Positions 16,206 through 27,890 of a DNA stretch of 64,000 bases are shown here, in pieces. The notes under the pieces were generated by a model that saw only the letters and a list, made by a program, of their open reading frames with translations, made no database searches and was not told the DNA's origin. The position numbers and the translations under genes are program-made. How positions within the stretch are numbered: the stretch's first letter is position 1; each line of letters begins with the position of its first letter. This DNA is from Roseicella sp. DB1501 (GTDB lineage: Bacteria; Pseudomonadota; Alphaproteobacteria; Acetobacterales; Acetobacteraceae), in assembly GCF_013112485.1 (NCBI RefSeq), contig NZ_JABFHG010000001.1, forward strand, positions 1-64,000, read 5' to 3'.

Positions 16206-17813
16206 CTACATCCGGAAGACGCCGAAACGCGTCGGTGGGATCGGTGCGTTCGCCGCGGCGGCGAGGCCGAGGCCCAGCACGTCCCGCGTCATCGCCGGAT
16301 CGATGATGCCGTCGTCCCAGAGCCGGGCGGTGGCGTAATAGGGCGAGCCCTGCGCCTCGTACTGCGCCCGGATCGGTGCCTTGAAGGCCTCCTCCTCCGC
16401 GGCCGGCCAGTCGCGGCCGGCGGCTTCGAGGTTGTCGCGGCGGATGGTGGCGAGGACGCTCGCCGCCTGCTCGCCGCCCATGACCGAGATGCGGCTGTTC
16501 GGCCAGGTGAAGAGCAGGCGCGGCGAATAGGCCCGGCCGCACATGCCGTAATTGCCGGCGCCGAAGCTGCCGCCGATGATGACGGTGAATTTGGGCACGC
16601 TGGTGGTGGCAACGGCGGTGACCAGCTTGGCGCCGTCCTTGGCGATGCCGCCGGTCTCGTATTTCCGGCCCACCATGAAGCCGGCGATGTTCTGCAGGAA
16701 GAGCAGCGGGATGTTGCGCTGGCTGCAGAGCTCGACGAAATGCGCCCCTTTCAGCGCCGATTCGCTGAACAGGATGCCGTTATTGGCGAGGATGCCGACC
16801 GGCCTGCCCCAGATGCGGGCGAAGCCGCAGACCAGCGTCGTGCCGTAGCGCGCCTTGAACTCGTCGAGCTCGGAGCCGTCGACGATGCGGGCGATCACCT
16901 CGCGCACGTCATAGGGCTGGCGGACATCCTGCGGGATGATGCCGTGCAGCTCGGCCGGATCGTGGCGCGGCGGCACCGGCGCGGCGAGGTCGGCACCGCC
17001 GGGGCGCGTGGGGGCGAGATGCGCGACGATGCGCCGGGCGAGGCCGAGCGCGTGCATGTCGTCCGCGGCGAAATGGTCGGCGACGCCGGAGAGGCGGGTG
17101 TGCACGTCGGCGCCGCCGAGATCCTCGGCCGAGACCACCTCGCCCGTCGCCGCCTTCACCAGCGGCGGGCCGGCGAGGAAGATGGTGCCCTGCTCGCGGA
17201 CGATGATCGCCTCGTCGCACATGGCCGGGACATAGGCGCCGCCGGCGGTGCAGCTGCCCATCACCACGGCGACCTGCGGGATGCCGAGCGAGGACATATT
17301 GGCCTGGTTGTAGAAGATGCGGCCGAAATGCTCGCGGTCCGGGAAGATCTCGTCCTGGTTCGGCAGGTTGGCGCCGCCGCTATCGACCAGGTAGAGGCAG
17401 GGCAGCCGGCTCTGCTGCGCCACCTCCTGCGCCCTGAGATGCTTCTTGACGGTGATAGGATAGTAGCTGCCGCCCTTCACCGTCGCGTCGTTGGCGAGGA
17501 TGACGCATTCCCGCCCGGAGACGCGGCCGATGCCGGTGATGAGGCCGGCCGCCGGCACCTCGCCGCCATACATGCCATGCGCCGCGAGGGGCGAGAGTTC
17601 GAGGAAGGGCGCGCCGGGATCGAGCAGCCGCTCCACCCGCTCCCGGGGCAGCAGCTTGCCGCGCGAGAGGTGGCGCTGGCGCGACGCCTCGGGACCGCCC
17701 TGCGCCGCCGCGGCGCTGCGCTCGGCGAGCTCGGCGAGCAGCCCGCGCATATGCGCGGCATTAGCCTTGTATTCGGCGCCGCGCGTGTCGATGCCGGATT
17801 GCAGGATGCTCAT
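16206..17813 (-). CDS. mccB: Acyl-CoA carboxylase carboxyltransferase subunit
   Basis: A 535-residue carboxyltransferase beta subunit. Two crotonase-like halves are visible: the N-half with GGANLPNQ and [11 protein letters not shown], and the C-half with [24 protein letters not shown] and [19 protein letters not shown], the acyl-CoA/biotin site. The last two blocks and the overall length match methylcrotonyl-CoA carboxylase beta rather than propionyl-CoA carboxylase. It forms the holoenzyme with MccA and converts 3-methylcrotonyl-CoA to 3-methylglutaconyl-CoA. The hydratase and HMG-CoA lyase of leucine catabolism are not in the window. Confidence 0.93.
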   Translation of the reverse strand: MSILQSGIDTRGAEYKANAAHMRGLLAELAERSAAAAQGGPEASRQRHLSRGKLLPRERVERLLDPGAPFLELSPLAAHGMYGGEVPAAGLITGIGRVSGRECVILANDATVKGGSYYPITVKKHLRAQEVAQQSRLPCLYLVDSGGANLPNQDEIFPDREHFGRIFYNQANMSSLGIPQVAVVMGSCTAGGAYVPAMCDEAIIVREQGTIFLAGPPLVKAATGEVVSAEDLGGADVHTRLSGVADHFAADDMHALGLARRIVAHLAPTRPGGADLAAPVPPRHDPAELHGIIPQDVRQPYDVREVIARIVDGSELDEFKARYGTTLVCGFARIWGRPVGILANNGILFSESALKGAHFVELCSQRNIPLLFLQNIAGFMVGRKYETGGIAKDGAKLVTAVATTSVPKFTVIIGGSFGAGNYGMCGRAYSPRLLFTWPNSRISVMGGEQAASVLATIRRDNLEAAGRDWPAAEEEAFKAPIRAQYEAQGSPYYATARLWDDGIIDPAMTRDVLGLGLAAAANAPIPPTRFGVFRM

Positions 17814-17844
17814 GCTTCGGCTGTCCTGGTCACGCCCCGCCCCC

Positions 17845-19023
17845 TCATGCCGTCTCGCGGAACAGCTCGCGGCCGATCAGCATGCGGCGGATCTCGCTGG
17901 TGCCGGCGCCGATCTCGTAGAGCTTGGCGTCGCGCAGCAGTCGCCCCGTCGGCGTCTCGTTGATGTAGCCCATGCCGCCGAGGATCTGGATGGCGTCGAG
18001 CGCGATCCGCGTCGCCGCCTCCGCGGCATAGAGGATGGCGCCGGCGGCGTCCTTGCGCGTGGTCTGGCCGCGGTCGCAGGCCCGCGCCACGGCATAGACA
18101 TAGGCGCGGCAGGCATTCAGCGCCGTGTACATGTCGGCCACCTTGCCCTGGATGAGCTGGAACTCGCCGATCGGCTGGCCGAACTGCTTCCGCTCATGGA
18201 TATAGGGGACGACGACATCGAGCGCCGCCTGCATGATGCCAAGCGGGCCGGCGGCCAGCACCGACCGCTCGTAGTCGAGGCCGGACATCAGCACCCGCAC
18301 GCCCTCGTTCACCCGGCCGAGGACGTTCTCCGCCGGCACCTCGCAATCCTCGAAGACGAGCTCGGAGGTGGGGCTGCCGCGCATGCCGAGCTTGTCCAGC
18401 TTCTGCGCCGGGCGGAAGCCCTTGAAACCCTTCTCGATCAGGAAGGCGGTGATGCCGCGCGGCCCGGCCTCCGGCTCGGTCTTGGCATAGACCACCAGCG
18501 TCTCGGCGTAATGCGCGTTGGTGATCCAGAGCTTGGTGCCGTTCAGCAGGTAGCGGTCGCCGCGCCGTTCGGCCCGCAGCTTCATCGAGACCACGTCCGA
18601 GCCCGCGCCCGGCTCGCTCATGGCGAGGGCGCCGAGATGCTCGCCGCTGATCAGCTTCGGCAGGTAGCGCCGCTTCTGCGCCTCGGTGCCGTTGCGGCGG
18701 ATCTGGTTGACGCAGAGATTGGAATGCGCGCCGTAGGAGAGGCCGACCGAGGCGCTGGCCCGGCTAATCTCCTCCATCGCCACGCAATGGGCGAGGTAGC
18801 CCATATTGGCGCCGCCCCACTCCTCCTCGACGGTGATGCCGTGCAGGCCGAGCGCGCCCATCTCCGGCCAGAGATGGCGGGGGAATTCGTCGGTGCGGTC
18901 GATTTCGGCCGCAATGGGCGCGACGCGGGCGGCGGCGAAGTCCCGCACGCTGTCGCGCAGCATGTCGATCTCCTCGCCCAGGCCGAAATCGAGGCTCGGG
19001 ATGGTGACATTGCCGGGCATCAC
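17845..19023 (-). CDS. ivd: Isovaleryl-CoA dehydrogenase
   Basis: A 392-residue FAD acyl-CoA dehydrogenase oxidising isovaleryl-CoA to 3-methylcrotonyl-CoA, passing electrons to ETF. The catalytic base is Glu252 in [10 protein letters not shown], a position diagnostic of isovaleryl-CoA dehydrogenase, since most acyl-CoA dehydrogenases carry the Glu near residue 370. Also seen: [19 protein letters not shown] (flavin side) and the C-terminal [23 protein letters not shown]. It supplies the substrate of MccAB directly downstream. Start overlaps the stop of the acyl-CoA synthetase gene (ATGA). Confidence 0.94.
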   Translation of the reverse strand: MMPGNVTIPSLDFGLGEEIDMLRDSVRDFAAARVAPIAAEIDRTDEFPRHLWPEMGALGLHGITVEEEWGGANMGYLAHCVAMEEISRASASVGLSYGAHSNLCVNQIRRNGTEAQKRRYLPKLISGEHLGALAMSEPGAGSDVVSMKLRAERRGDRYLLNGTKLWITNAHYAETLVVYAKTEPEAGPRGITAFLIEKGFKGFRPAQKLDKLGMRGSPTSELVFEDCEVPAENVLGRVNEGVRVLMSGLDYERSVLAAGPLGIMQAALDVVVPYIHERKQFGQPIGEFQLIQGKVADMYTALNACRAYVYAVARACDRGQTTRKDAAGAILYAAEAATRIALDAIQILGGMGYINETPTGRLLRDAKLYEIGAGTSEIRRMLIGRELFRETA

Positions 19024-20645
19024 TCGGTTCCCTGCGTCATGCGCCGGCGCAGCGCGCCCCGCATCACCTTGCCGGTGGCGGTCAACGGCAGCGCCTCCTG
19101 AAAGATCACCTGCCGCGGATAGCTGTGCGCGGCAAGGCGGGTTTTCACATGCTCCTGCAACGCGCGGGCCAGCGCATCATTCGCGGTGACGCCCGCAGCC
19201 GGCACGACCACCGCCGTCACCGCCTCGGTGCGCAGCGGATCGGGCAGGCCGATCACGGCCGCCATGGCGACCGCCGGATGGCGCAGCAGGCAATCCTCGA
19301 TCTCGCCGGGGCCGATGCGGTAGCCGGCCGAGGTGATGACGTCGTCGTCGCGGCCGACGAAGCGGAACCAGCCCTCGCCGTCCATGATCCCCTGATCGCC
19401 GGTCAGCAACCAATCGCCGGCGAATTTCGCCGCCGTCGCCGCCGGGTTGTTCCAGTAGCCGAGGAACATCACCGGATCGGGCCGGCGCACGGCGATGGTG
19501 CCGCCCATGCCTGGCGGCAGCGGCCTGCCTGCCTCATCCACCACCGCCACCGCATGGCCCGGCACGGCGCGCCCCATCCAGCCGGGCCGCGGCGGCATGA
19601 TGGCGCCACAGGAGGAGACGACGAGGTTGCACTCGGTCTGGCCGTAGAACTCGTTGATGGTGACGCCGAAGGCGCCGCGGCCCCAGTCCAGCAGCTCGGC
19701 GCCAAGCGTCTCGCCGCCGCTGCCGATGCTGCGCGGATGCGCCCCGTACTGCGCCGCGCGCGGCACGCCGCGCATCATCTTCAGCGCCGTCGGCGGCAGG
19801 AAGGCGTTGCGCACCCGGTGCTGCGCCATCAGGCGGAAGGCGAATTCCGGATCGAATTTCGCCATCCGATGCGCCAGCACCGGCACGCCGTGATGCAGGC
19901 TCGGCAGCAGCACGTCGAGCAGCCCGCCCACCCAGGCCCAGTCGGCCGGCGTCCAGAACAGGTCGCCTGGCTGTGGGAAGAGGTCCTGCGGCATCTCGAC
20001 GCCCGGCAGGTGCCCGAGCAGCACGCGATGCGCATGCAACGCCCCCTTCGGCGCCCCGGTGGTGCCGGAGGTGTAGACGATCAGCGCCGGGTCGTCGGCG
20101 GTGGTGTCGGCGGGCGCGAAGGCATCGGCGGCGCGGTCCATCTCGCCACGCAGGCCGAGCGCCCCCTGCCCCGGCCCGTCGGCGCTCAGCACCAGGCGCA
20201 GCGCCGGCAGCCTGTCGCGGAGGCCGGCGAGCTTCTCCAGTCCGATCGCATCCGTCACCAGCGCCGCGGTGCCGCTATCCGCCAGCCGGAATTCCAGCGC
20301 CTGTTCCTGGAAGAGCTGGAAGAGCGGCACGGCGATGCCGCCGAGCTTGTAGATGGCGAGATGCGTGATCGCCGCTTCCGGCACCTGCGGCAGCAGCACG
20401 CCGATACGGTCGCCGGGCCGGATGCCGTGCCCTTGCAGCACATTGGCCAGCCGGTTGCTCTCCGCCTTCAGCATGTCGAAGCTGAGCCGATCGAGCTTGC
20501 CATCGGCATGCAGGTGCAGCAGCGCCGTCCGGCCGCTGCCATCGGCCCAGCGATCGCAGCAATCGACGCCGATATTGTAGCGCTCCCGTATCCGCCAGCG
20601 GAAGCCGGCGCGGAGGGCCTCGTAGCTGCGGGGCGGTTGCGGCAT
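19020..20645 (-). CDS. AMP-forming acyl-CoA synthetase
   Basis: A 541-residue ANL-superfamily acyl-CoA synthetase. The P-loop [13 protein letters not shown], the adenine motif EFYGQTE, the hinge [22 protein letters not shown] and the catalytic lysine motif [14 protein letters not shown] are all intact, so it should be active. The N-terminal [20 protein letters not shown] groups it with short/medium-chain acyl-CoA synthetases near acetyl-CoA synthetase. By position immediately before ivd it probably activates isovalerate or a related branched acid; this is inference. One-base overlap with the PaaK-like gene and ATGA overlap with ivd. Confidence 0.9.
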   Translation of the reverse strand: MPQPPRSYEALRAGFRWRIRERYNIGVDCCDRWADGSGRTALLHLHADGKLDRLSFDMLKAESNRLANVLQGHGIRPGDRIGVLLPQVPEAAITHLAIYKLGGIAVPLFQLFQEQALEFRLADSGTAALVTDAIGLEKLAGLRDRLPALRLVLSADGPGQGALGLRGEMDRAADAFAPADTTADDPALIVYTSGTTGAPKGALHAHRVLLGHLPGVEMPQDLFPQPGDLFWTPADWAWVGGLLDVLLPSLHHGVPVLAHRMAKFDPEFAFRLMAQHRVRNAFLPPTALKMMRGVPRAAQYGAHPRSIGSGGETLGAELLDWGRGAFGVTINEFYGQTECNLVVSSCGAIMPPRPGWMGRAVPGHAVAVVDEAGRPLPPGMGGTIAVRRPDPVMFLGYWNNPAATAAKFAGDWLLTGDQGIMDGEGWFRFVGRDDDVITSAGYRIGPGEIEDCLLRHPAVAMAAVIGLPDPLRTEAVTAVVVPAAGVTANDALARALQEHVKTRLAAHSYPRQVIFQEALPLTATGKVMRGALRRRMTQGTE

Positions 20646-21876
20646 CAGCCGGGCACCGGCCTTGTGTCGTCGATGACCTTGCCGTCATTCGGCAGGCTGC
20701 CCGGCGGCACCAGCTCCACCGCGCCGCGCAGCTTGGTCGCCGCCTGCAGCGCCTGGCCGAGCCGCTCGGCGAGCGTCGGATCGGGCGCCGCCGCCTCGGC
20801 CCGCAGAAGCATCGCATCGCGCTCACCCTCGAGCGAGACAACGAGCCGCGCCCGCTTCACCCCGGGCACGGCGCGCAGCAGCTCGGCGACCTGTTCCGGG
20901 CGGACGAACAGGCCGCGCACCTTCGCCGCCTGGTCGGCGCGACCCATCCAGCCGCGGATGCGGCGATTGGTGCGGCCGCAGGGCGAGGCGCCGGGCAGGA
21001 TGGCCGAGAGGTCGCCGGTGGCGAAGCGCAGCAGCGGATGGTGCGGGTTCAGCGTGGTCACCACAACCTCGCCCACCTCCCCGTCCGGCAACGGGTCGCC
21101 GGTGCCGGGGCGCAGGATCTCGACCAGCACGCCCTCGTCCAGGATCAGCCCCTCCCGCGCCTCGCTCTCATAGGCGACGAGGCCGAGATCGGCGGTGCCG
21201 TAGCTCTGCCGCACCGTGAGGCCGCGCGCGGCGTACCAGTCGCGCAGCGAGGGCAGGTAGGCGCCGCCGGTGACATGACCGAGCCGCAGCGAGGACAGGT
21301 CGAGGCCGAGCTCCTCCCCCTTCTCCAGGATGGTCTTGAGGAAATCCGGCGTGCCGCCGTAGCAGCGCGGGCGAAGCTGCGCGGCGGCGCGCGCCTGCAT
21401 CTCGGTATTGCCCGTCCCGGCGGGGAAGACCGGGCAGCCCAGCGCCCGCGCACCGCCTTCGAGCATGCTGCCCGCCGGGGTGAAGTGATAGGCGAAGCAG
21501 TTGTGCAGCAGCTCGCCCCGGCGCAGGCCGGTGGCGAAGAGGGCGCGGGCATAGCGCCAGTAATCCGGCACCGCCGCTTCCGGCTCGACGATCGGGCCGG
21601 GCGAGACGAAGATCCGGGCGAGCGCGCCGAGATCACTCGCCACCACGCCGCCGAAGGGCGGCTGCTCCGCCTGCTGCCGGATGAGATCCGACTTGCGGGT
21701 GACGGGCAGCGCCGCGAGGGCCTCGGGCGAGGTGATCGCGGCCGGATCGATATCGGCGAGCAGCGCGCGGTAATGCGGTGCCCCGGCCCTGGCCTGCGCC
21801 ACCTGCCGCGGCAGCGCCGCCGCCAGCGCCGCCGCCCGCGCCTCGGCGCCGCGCGTCTCGAGATCGTCGTAGAAGC

Positions 21877-21886
<10 letters not shown>
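20645..21886 (-). CDS. PaaK-like adenylate-forming family protein, atypical P-loop
   Basis: A 413-residue homologue of phenylacetate-CoA ligase (PaaK). The C-terminal parts look normal: SYGTADLGLVAYES (adenine motif), LNPHHPLLRFATGDLSAI, GRTNRRIRGWMGRADQAAKVRGLFVRPEQV and DDTRPV near the end. The N-terminal P-loop, normally SSGTTGxPT, is replaced by FVSPGPIVEPE, and the chain is ~20 residues shorter than PaaK. Such versions occur beside Liv-type ABC transporters. Substrate is unknown, and activity as a CoA ligase is uncertain. It overlaps livF by 10 bp. Confidence 0.8.
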
Positions 21887-22707
<821 letters not shown>

Positions 22708-22711
22708 CCCG

Positions 22712-24004
22712 CTACCAGCCCAGCCATTCCGGCTTGCGCGGCAGGCTGACGGTGGTGACCTTCTCGAGCTTGATCGTGCCCTTGCCCACCAGATCCTGCA
22801 CGCTGCCATTGCTGGTGTCGCCGGCGACGCGCGAGCGGTAGAGCGCGATCTCGAGTTGCCCACGGTGATCGGTGGGCGTGAAATTGGAGGGCGAGCAGAC
22901 GCCCTCGAAGCCCTTCGGCACCCAGTCCTTGCGGGCATAGAAGCCGTCCCGGATGCGCTCGCCGGTTACCTGGCCGCCATTCGCCGCCGCCGTCTCCATC
23001 GCCTCGACCATCAGCATGGCGCTGCAGATGCCGGCGAGGTAGTGCACCGGCCGATAGGCGGTGCCGGCCGCGTCCGACATCTTGCTGATCGCCTGCACCT
23101 GCGCCATGCCCGGCGCCTGCTGGCCCCAGACCGCGGCGGTGCGCACCGGGAAGACGACGCCGTTCGCCGCCGCGCCGGCCGCCTTCATGGCGTTCTCGTC
23201 CATCCCCCAGACATTGCCGAGGAATTGCACATCGACGCCCGCCGTCTGGCAGGCGCGCAGCACCGAGATGTTGGAGCCGGCGGTGTTGCCGAGATAGGCG
23301 TAATTGGCGCCCTGGTTCTTCAGGGTGAGGCATTGCGCCGTGTAGTCGCCGGGCGTCAGGGCGAAGGTGACGGGCGGCAGCACCTCGAAGCCGAGTTCCT
23401 GCGCCAGCGCCTCGCCCGCCGCCTTCGGCGAGTTCGGATAGGGGTGGTTGGCGCCCATATGGACGTATTTCGGCTTGCCCGGACGGCCCTTCGCCTTCCA
23501 GTCCTCCGCCGCCCATTGCAGCATGGCCCGCAGCCCGTCCGAATAGGAGGGGCCGTAGAAGAAGTTGAAGGGCGCGGCCTCCACCCCCTGGCGGCCCGAC
23601 TTGCCGCCGGCATCGGTCAGCGCGGCGGAATAGGAGCCGGAGACATAGGGCACCTTGTCGCGGGTGACGAAGCGCACCAGCGCCTCGGTATCGGCGGTGC
23701 CCCAGCCCATGATGCCCACCACCCGGTCGCGGCTCCAGGCCTGGTACTGGCTGACGGCGCGCGGCGCCTGGTAGCCGTAATCGGTCGCCATGACGTTCAC
23801 CGGCCGGCCGGCGACCCCGCCGCGGGTCTTGTTCACCCAGGCGAAGGTGTCGTTGACGCCCTGCGAATAGGGCGTGCCGACATCGCTGGTGCCGCCGGAG
23901 AGGTCCATCAGATGGCCGAGCGGGATCGGCTGCGCGCCCGCCGCTCCCGGCAGGGCCAGCGCCGCGGCCGCCGTCCATCCCAGCATGTGCCTGCGCATCG
24001 CCAT
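22712..24004 (-). CDS. livJ: Liv-type ABC transporter substrate-binding protein
   Basis: A 430-residue periplasmic binding protein of the type I (Leu/Ile/Val-like) fold. Signal peptide 1-23 (hydrophobic TAAAALALPGAAGAQ). Mature start IPLGHLMDLSGGTSDVGTPYSQG is typical of the aromatic/organic-acid subset of the family. The hinge and second lobe follow (GNTAGSNISVLRACQTAGVDVQFLGN). It is the receptor for the LivHMGF transporter encoded around it. Embedded among CoA-ligase and isovaleryl-CoA genes, it likely binds a carboxylic acid or a branched amino acid, which sequence does not settle. Confidence 0.92.
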   Translation of the reverse strand: MAMRRHMLGWTAAAALALPGAAGAQPIPLGHLMDLSGGTSDVGTPYSQGVNDTFAWVNKTRGGVAGRPVNVMATDYGYQAPRAVSQYQAWSRDRVVGIMGWGTADTEALVRFVTRDKVPYVSGSYSAALTDAGGKSGRQGVEAAPFNFFYGPSYSDGLRAMLQWAAEDWKAKGRPGKPKYVHMGANHPYPNSPKAAGEALAQELGFEVLPPVTFALTPGDYTAQCLTLKNQGANYAYLGNTAGSNISVLRACQTAGVDVQFLGNVWGMDENAMKAAGAAANGVVFPVRTAAVWGQQAPGMAQVQAISKMSDAAGTAYRPVHYLAGICSAMLMVEAMETAAANGGQVTGERIRDGFYARKDWVPKGFEGVCSPSNFTPTDHRGQLEIALYRSRVAGDTSNGSVQDLVGKGTIKLEKVTTVSLPRKPEWLGW

Positions 24005-24026
24005 GTCGTTCTTCCTCCCGTGTCGG

Positions 24027-25094
24027 TCAGTGCGAATAGGGGTAGAGCTTCCAATAGGCCTTCACCTGTTTCCAGCGATGCGCGAGCCCGTCGGGCTCGA
24101 AGATCAGGAACAGGATGATGGCCGCGCCGATCGCCATCTCCCGCAGGAAGGAGATGGAGTTGCCGAGGTTGAGCGCGCGGTCCACCGCGCCGCCGGCCAG
24201 CGCATCGGCGCCCGCCTGCACCAGCTCGGGCAGCAGCACCATGAAGGCGGCGCCCATCAGGCTGCCCATGATGGAGCCGAGGCCGCCGATGATGACCATG
24301 CCGAGGAACTGGATCGAGAAGAGGATGGTGAAGGCCTCGACGCTGACGAAGAGCAGGTAATGCGCGTAGAGCGCCCCGCCGATGCCGGCATAGAAGGAGG
24401 CGATGCCGAAGGAGAGCGTGCGGTAATAGGCGAGGTTGATGCCCATCACCTCGGCGCTCAGGTAATGGTCGCGCACCGCGACCAGCGCCCGCCCGTCCCG
24501 CGTCCGCATCAGGTTCGCCGCGCCGGCATACATGACGACGACGGCGAAGAGCACCACGTAGAGGTAGCTCTCCTCCCGGTCCGCCCGCCAGCCGAAGAGC
24601 TCGAAGGGCTCGGTGATCCGCCCCGCGACGCCGCCGGTGAACCATTGCGCCCGGGCGAAGAAATCCTCGAGGATGAACTGCGCCGCCAGGGTGGCGATCG
24701 CCAGGTAGAGCCCCTTCAGCCGCGCCGCTGGCGTGCCGAAGAGCAGCCCCACCAGCGCCGTCGCCACGCCCGCCAGCGGGATGCAGAGCGCGACCGGGAT
24801 GTGCCAGGTCTCGTGCAGCCAGGCGCTGGTGAAGGCACCGAAGCCGAAGAAGGCGGCATGGCCGATGGAGATCTGCCCGGTGAAGCCGACCAGGATGTTC
24901 AGGCCGAGCGCAGCGATCCCCATGAAGCCGATATTGATCAGCAGGCCGAGCTCGTAGCGGCCGAGCGCGAGCGGCGCGCAGGCGACCAGCAGGATGCCGA
25001 TCCAGAGCGCGATGCGGCTGTTCCGCGTCGGGAAGATCGTCATGTCTTCCCGGTAGCTGCTGCGGTAGTCGCCCGCCGGCGCGAGGTCGGCCAT
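24027..25094 (-). CDS. livM: Liv-type ABC transporter permease LivM
   Basis: A 355-residue permease with about nine hydrophobic segments. The block LNILVGFTGQISIGHAAFFGFGAFTSA is the LivM hallmark, and the EAA-like cytoplasmic loop SFGIASFYAGIGGALYAHY contacts the ATPases. The start codon at 25094 overlaps the livH stop by one base (TGATG), so the two are translationally coupled. A ~25-residue hydrophilic N-terminal extension precedes the first helix. It forms the heterodimeric channel with LivH. Confidence 0.93.
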   Translation of the reverse strand: MADLAPAGDYRSSYREDMTIFPTRNSRIALWIGILLVACAPLALGRYELGLLINIGFMGIAALGLNILVGFTGQISIGHAAFFGFGAFTSAWLHETWHIPVALCIPLAGVATALVGLLFGTPAARLKGLYLAIATLAAQFILEDFFARAQWFTGGVAGRITEPFELFGWRADREESYLYVVLFAVVVMYAGAANLMRTRDGRALVAVRDHYLSAEVMGINLAYYRTLSFGIASFYAGIGGALYAHYLLFVSVEAFTILFSIQFLGMVIIGGLGSIMGSLMGAAFMVLLPELVQAGADALAGGAVDRALNLGNSISFLREMAIGAAIILFLIFEPDGLAHRWKQVKAYWKLYPYSH

Positions 25095-25987
25095 CAGACG
25101 CGCTCGATGTTCTTGGTGCCGAACAGCCCGTAGGGCTTGATCAGCAGGATCAGGATCAGCGCATAGAAGGGCGCGACGCCGACCATGTTGCCCCAGTTCA
25201 GCCAGTTGGCATCGAGATACTGCGCCCAGTTCTCCAGCACCCCGACGATCAGCCCGCCGAGCACGGCGCCGACGACGCTGTCGAGCCCGCCCAGGATCAC
25301 CGCCGGGAAAACCTTGATGCCGTAGAAGGAAAGCGCCGAAGAGACGCCGTTCACCACGCCGACGACGACGCCGGCCACCGCCGAGACCACGGCCGAGATC
25401 GCCCAGGACATGGCGAAGACCTTCGGCACGGAGACGCCGAGCGACTGCGCCACCTGCTGGTCGAAGGCCGTCGCCCGCATCGCCAGCCCGTGCTTCGAGG
25501 CGGTGAAGAACCAGGCGAAGGCGAGCATGATCAGGACCGAGATGCAGAGGGAGAGCAGGTAGACCGACTGGACCTCGAGCCCGAGCACGGTCACGCGCTC
25601 CACCGGGAAGATCGGCGGGAAGGGCTTGGCGAAGACGCCGAAGATCCACTTCATCAGCGCCTGGAAGAAGATGCCGAGGCCGATCGTCGCCATGATGACG
25701 CTGATCACTGGCTCGCCGATCAGTGGCCGCAGCACCACCACCTGCAGGATCATGCCGAAGAGCGTCATGAAGGCCAGCGTCACCAGGAAGCCGGCCCAGA
25801 AGGGCAGCTGCCATTCCGTCAGCAGCCACCAGCAGACCCAGGCGCCGACCAGCAGGAACTCGCCCTGCGCGAAATTCACCACCTGGGAGGCCTTGTAGAT
25901 CAGCACGAAGCTCATCGCCACCACGCCATAGAGCGCACCGACGATCAGCCCGTTGAGCGTGAGCTGCAGCAGCAGCGACCAGTCCAT
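25094..25987 (-). CDS. livH: Liv-type ABC transporter permease LivH
   Basis: A 297-residue permease with about eight membrane helices. The N-terminal LLLQLTLNGLIVGALYGVVAMSFVLIYKASQVVNFAQGEF is typical of LivH, as is the loop FGIKVF-type segment near 215-240 (YGIKVFPAVILGGLDSVVGAVLGG). It pairs with LivM, encoded directly after it. It starts 4 bp after the FadD-like gene, so the permease genes are interleaved with acyl-activating enzymes in one transcript. Confidence 0.93.
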   Translation of the reverse strand: MDWSLLLQLTLNGLIVGALYGVVAMSFVLIYKASQVVNFAQGEFLLVGAWVCWWLLTEWQLPFWAGFLVTLAFMTLFGMILQVVVLRPLIGEPVISVIMATIGLGIFFQALMKWIFGVFAKPFPPIFPVERVTVLGLEVQSVYLLSLCISVLIMLAFAWFFTASKHGLAMRATAFDQQVAQSLGVSVPKVFAMSWAISAVVSAVAGVVVGVVNGVSSALSFYGIKVFPAVILGGLDSVVGAVLGGLIVGVLENWAQYLDANWLNWGNMVGVAPFYALILILLIKPYGLFGTKNIERV

Positions 25988-25991
25988 TGCC

Positions 25992-27890
25992 CTACTCCGC
26001 CGCCTGCCGCAGGGCCGGCCGCAGCGAGACCACCCGGAGCGTGGTCCGGATGCGCTGCCGCGTGCCGTCCTGGAAGGTGATGGTGGTGTCCACCGGGATC
26101 GTCTCGTCGCCGCGATACATCGCCTCGATGATCTCGCCGTATTTCTCGTTGATCACGCCGCGGCGCACCTTCCGGGTCCGGGTGAGCTCCTCGTCATCCG
26201 CGTCCAGCTCCTTGTAGAGCAGCAGGAAGTCCCGGATGCGCTGCGGCTCGGGCAGGGTTGCGTTCACCTTCTCCACCTCCTCCCGCAGCAGCGCCGTCAC
26301 CTCCGGCCGTGCCGAGAGGTCGGTATAGGTGGTGAAGGCGATCCGGTTGCGCTCGGCCCATTTCGAGACGATGGGGAAGCGGATGCAGATCATCGCCGCC
26401 AGGTGCGGGCGGCCATCGCCGAGCACCACCGCCTCCGCGACATAGGGCGAGAATTTCAGCTTGTTCTCGATGTACTGGGGCGAGAAACGGTCGCCGCCGC
26501 GGGTGGTCGCCATGTCCTTGATGCGGTCGATGACCACGAGCTGCCCGGCCGCGTCGATGTAGCCGGCATCGCCGGTATGCAGCCAGCCATCCCGCAGGTC
26601 GCCGCTCTCCGCCATGCCGAAATAGCCGGCGAACATGTTCGGGTGCCGCGCCACGATCTCGCCGAGGCCGTTCTGGTCCGGGTTGTCGATGCGCATCTCG
26701 ACCGCGGGCGTGAAGGCGGTGCCGACCGTCTCCTGGTTCACCTCGCCCGGCCGGTGCACGGTGAAGGCGCCGAGCGTCTCGGTCTGGCCGTAGATCTGCC
26801 GCAGCGGCACGCCCATCGCCTGGAAGAAGCGGAAGGTATCCGGCCCGAGCGCCGCCCCGCCGGTCGCCGCCGAGGTCAGATTGCTGAAGCCGAGCCGGTC
26901 GCGCAGCGCCCGGAACAGGATCTGGTCGGCAACCACCGAGCGCTCGCCGCGATCCAGCGCCTCCAGCCCCTTCCGCATGCCGAGATCGAACATGCGGCGC
27001 TTGAAGGGCGAGGCATCCATCACCCGCGCCCGCACCTCGGCCGCCAGCGATTCCCAGACGCGCGGCGCGAAGAGGACGAAGCTCGGCCCGATCTCGCGGA
27101 AATCGGCCATCATGGTCTCCGGCTCCTCGACGAAGTTCACCTTCATCCGGGCCAGCAGCCCCCAGCCGAGGGCATAGACCTGCTCCATGATCCAGGGCAG
27201 CGGCAGGACGGAGACGTATTCGTCCCAAGGCCCCTTCGGATCGGCCTCGAGATAGGCCGCGCAGTGGCGGATCAGCGCGCCGCCGGTCAGCATCGCCAGC
27301 TTCGGCCGCGCCGTGGTGCCGGAGGTGGTGCAGAGGATCGCCACCGCGTCGCCGCGGGTTGCCGCGACCATCTCCTCCCAGGCCGCGGGCGCCGCGGCAT
27401 GCGCCGCCTCGCCCAGCCGCACCAGCTCCGTCACCGGCAGCAGGCGCGGATCCTGGTGCTTGCGCATGCCGCGGGGATCGCAATAGATGATGTGCCGCAA
27501 CGCCGGCAGCTCGGCGCCGATGTTGAGCAACTTGTCGACCTGCTCCTCATCCTCGGCGATCACCGCCGTGGCGGACGCGAAGCGCAGCAGATAGGCGACC
27601 TCCTCCTCCAGCGCGTCGCGGTAGATGCCGAGCGACTGCGCGCCGATGGCATGCGCCGCGACCTCGCCCATCACCCAGTCCGGCCGGTTGTCGCCGATCA
27701 GGCCGATCACATCCCCCGCGCCAAGGCCGAGATGCCGCAGCCCGAGCGCGAAGGCGCGGGTCCGCGCCTCGTACTCTGCCCAGGTGATGCTGCGCCAGAT
27801 GCCGAATTCCTTCTCCCGCAGCGCGACCTCGCGTGGCACCGCGCCGGCGTTGCGCCGCAGCAGCTTCGGCAGGGTATCGGCCTCGGTCAT
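25992..27890 (-). CDS. Long-chain-type AMP-forming acyl-CoA synthetase
   Basis: A 632-residue ANL enzyme of the long-chain/FadD15 type. The P-loop is TTSGTTARPKLAML, with Ala where Gly is usual (TSGTTGxPK). Adenine motif IYGQTET, the hinge DGWLHTGDAGYIDAAGQLVVIDRIKD and a C-terminal KVRRGVINEKYGEII are present. The C-terminal RKVRRG replaces the common PxTxxGKxxR lysine motif, as in the long-chain group. This gene between livG and livH is a recurring arrangement for uptake and CoA-activation of organic acids. ATGA overlap with livG. Confidence 0.9.
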   Translation of the reverse strand: MTEADTLPKLLRRNAGAVPREVALREKEFGIWRSITWAEYEARTRAFALGLRHLGLGAGDVIGLIGDNRPDWVMGEVAAHAIGAQSLGIYRDALEEEVAYLLRFASATAVIAEDEEQVDKLLNIGAELPALRHIIYCDPRGMRKHQDPRLLPVTELVRLGEAAHAAAPAAWEEMVAATRGDAVAILCTTSGTTARPKLAMLTGGALIRHCAAYLEADPKGPWDEYVSVLPLPWIMEQVYALGWGLLARMKVNFVEEPETMMADFREIGPSFVLFAPRVWESLAAEVRARVMDASPFKRRMFDLGMRKGLEALDRGERSVVADQILFRALRDRLGFSNLTSAATGGAALGPDTFRFFQAMGVPLRQIYGQTETLGAFTVHRPGEVNQETVGTAFTPAVEMRIDNPDQNGLGEIVARHPNMFAGYFGMAESGDLRDGWLHTGDAGYIDAAGQLVVIDRIKDMATTRGGDRFSPQYIENKLKFSPYVAEAVVLGDGRPHLAAMICIRFPIVSKWAERNRIAFTTYTDLSARPEVTALLREEVEKVNATLPEPQRIRDFLLLYKELDADDEELTRTRKVRRGVINEKYGEIIEAMYRGDETIPVDTTITFQDGTRQRIRTTLRVVSLRPALRQAAE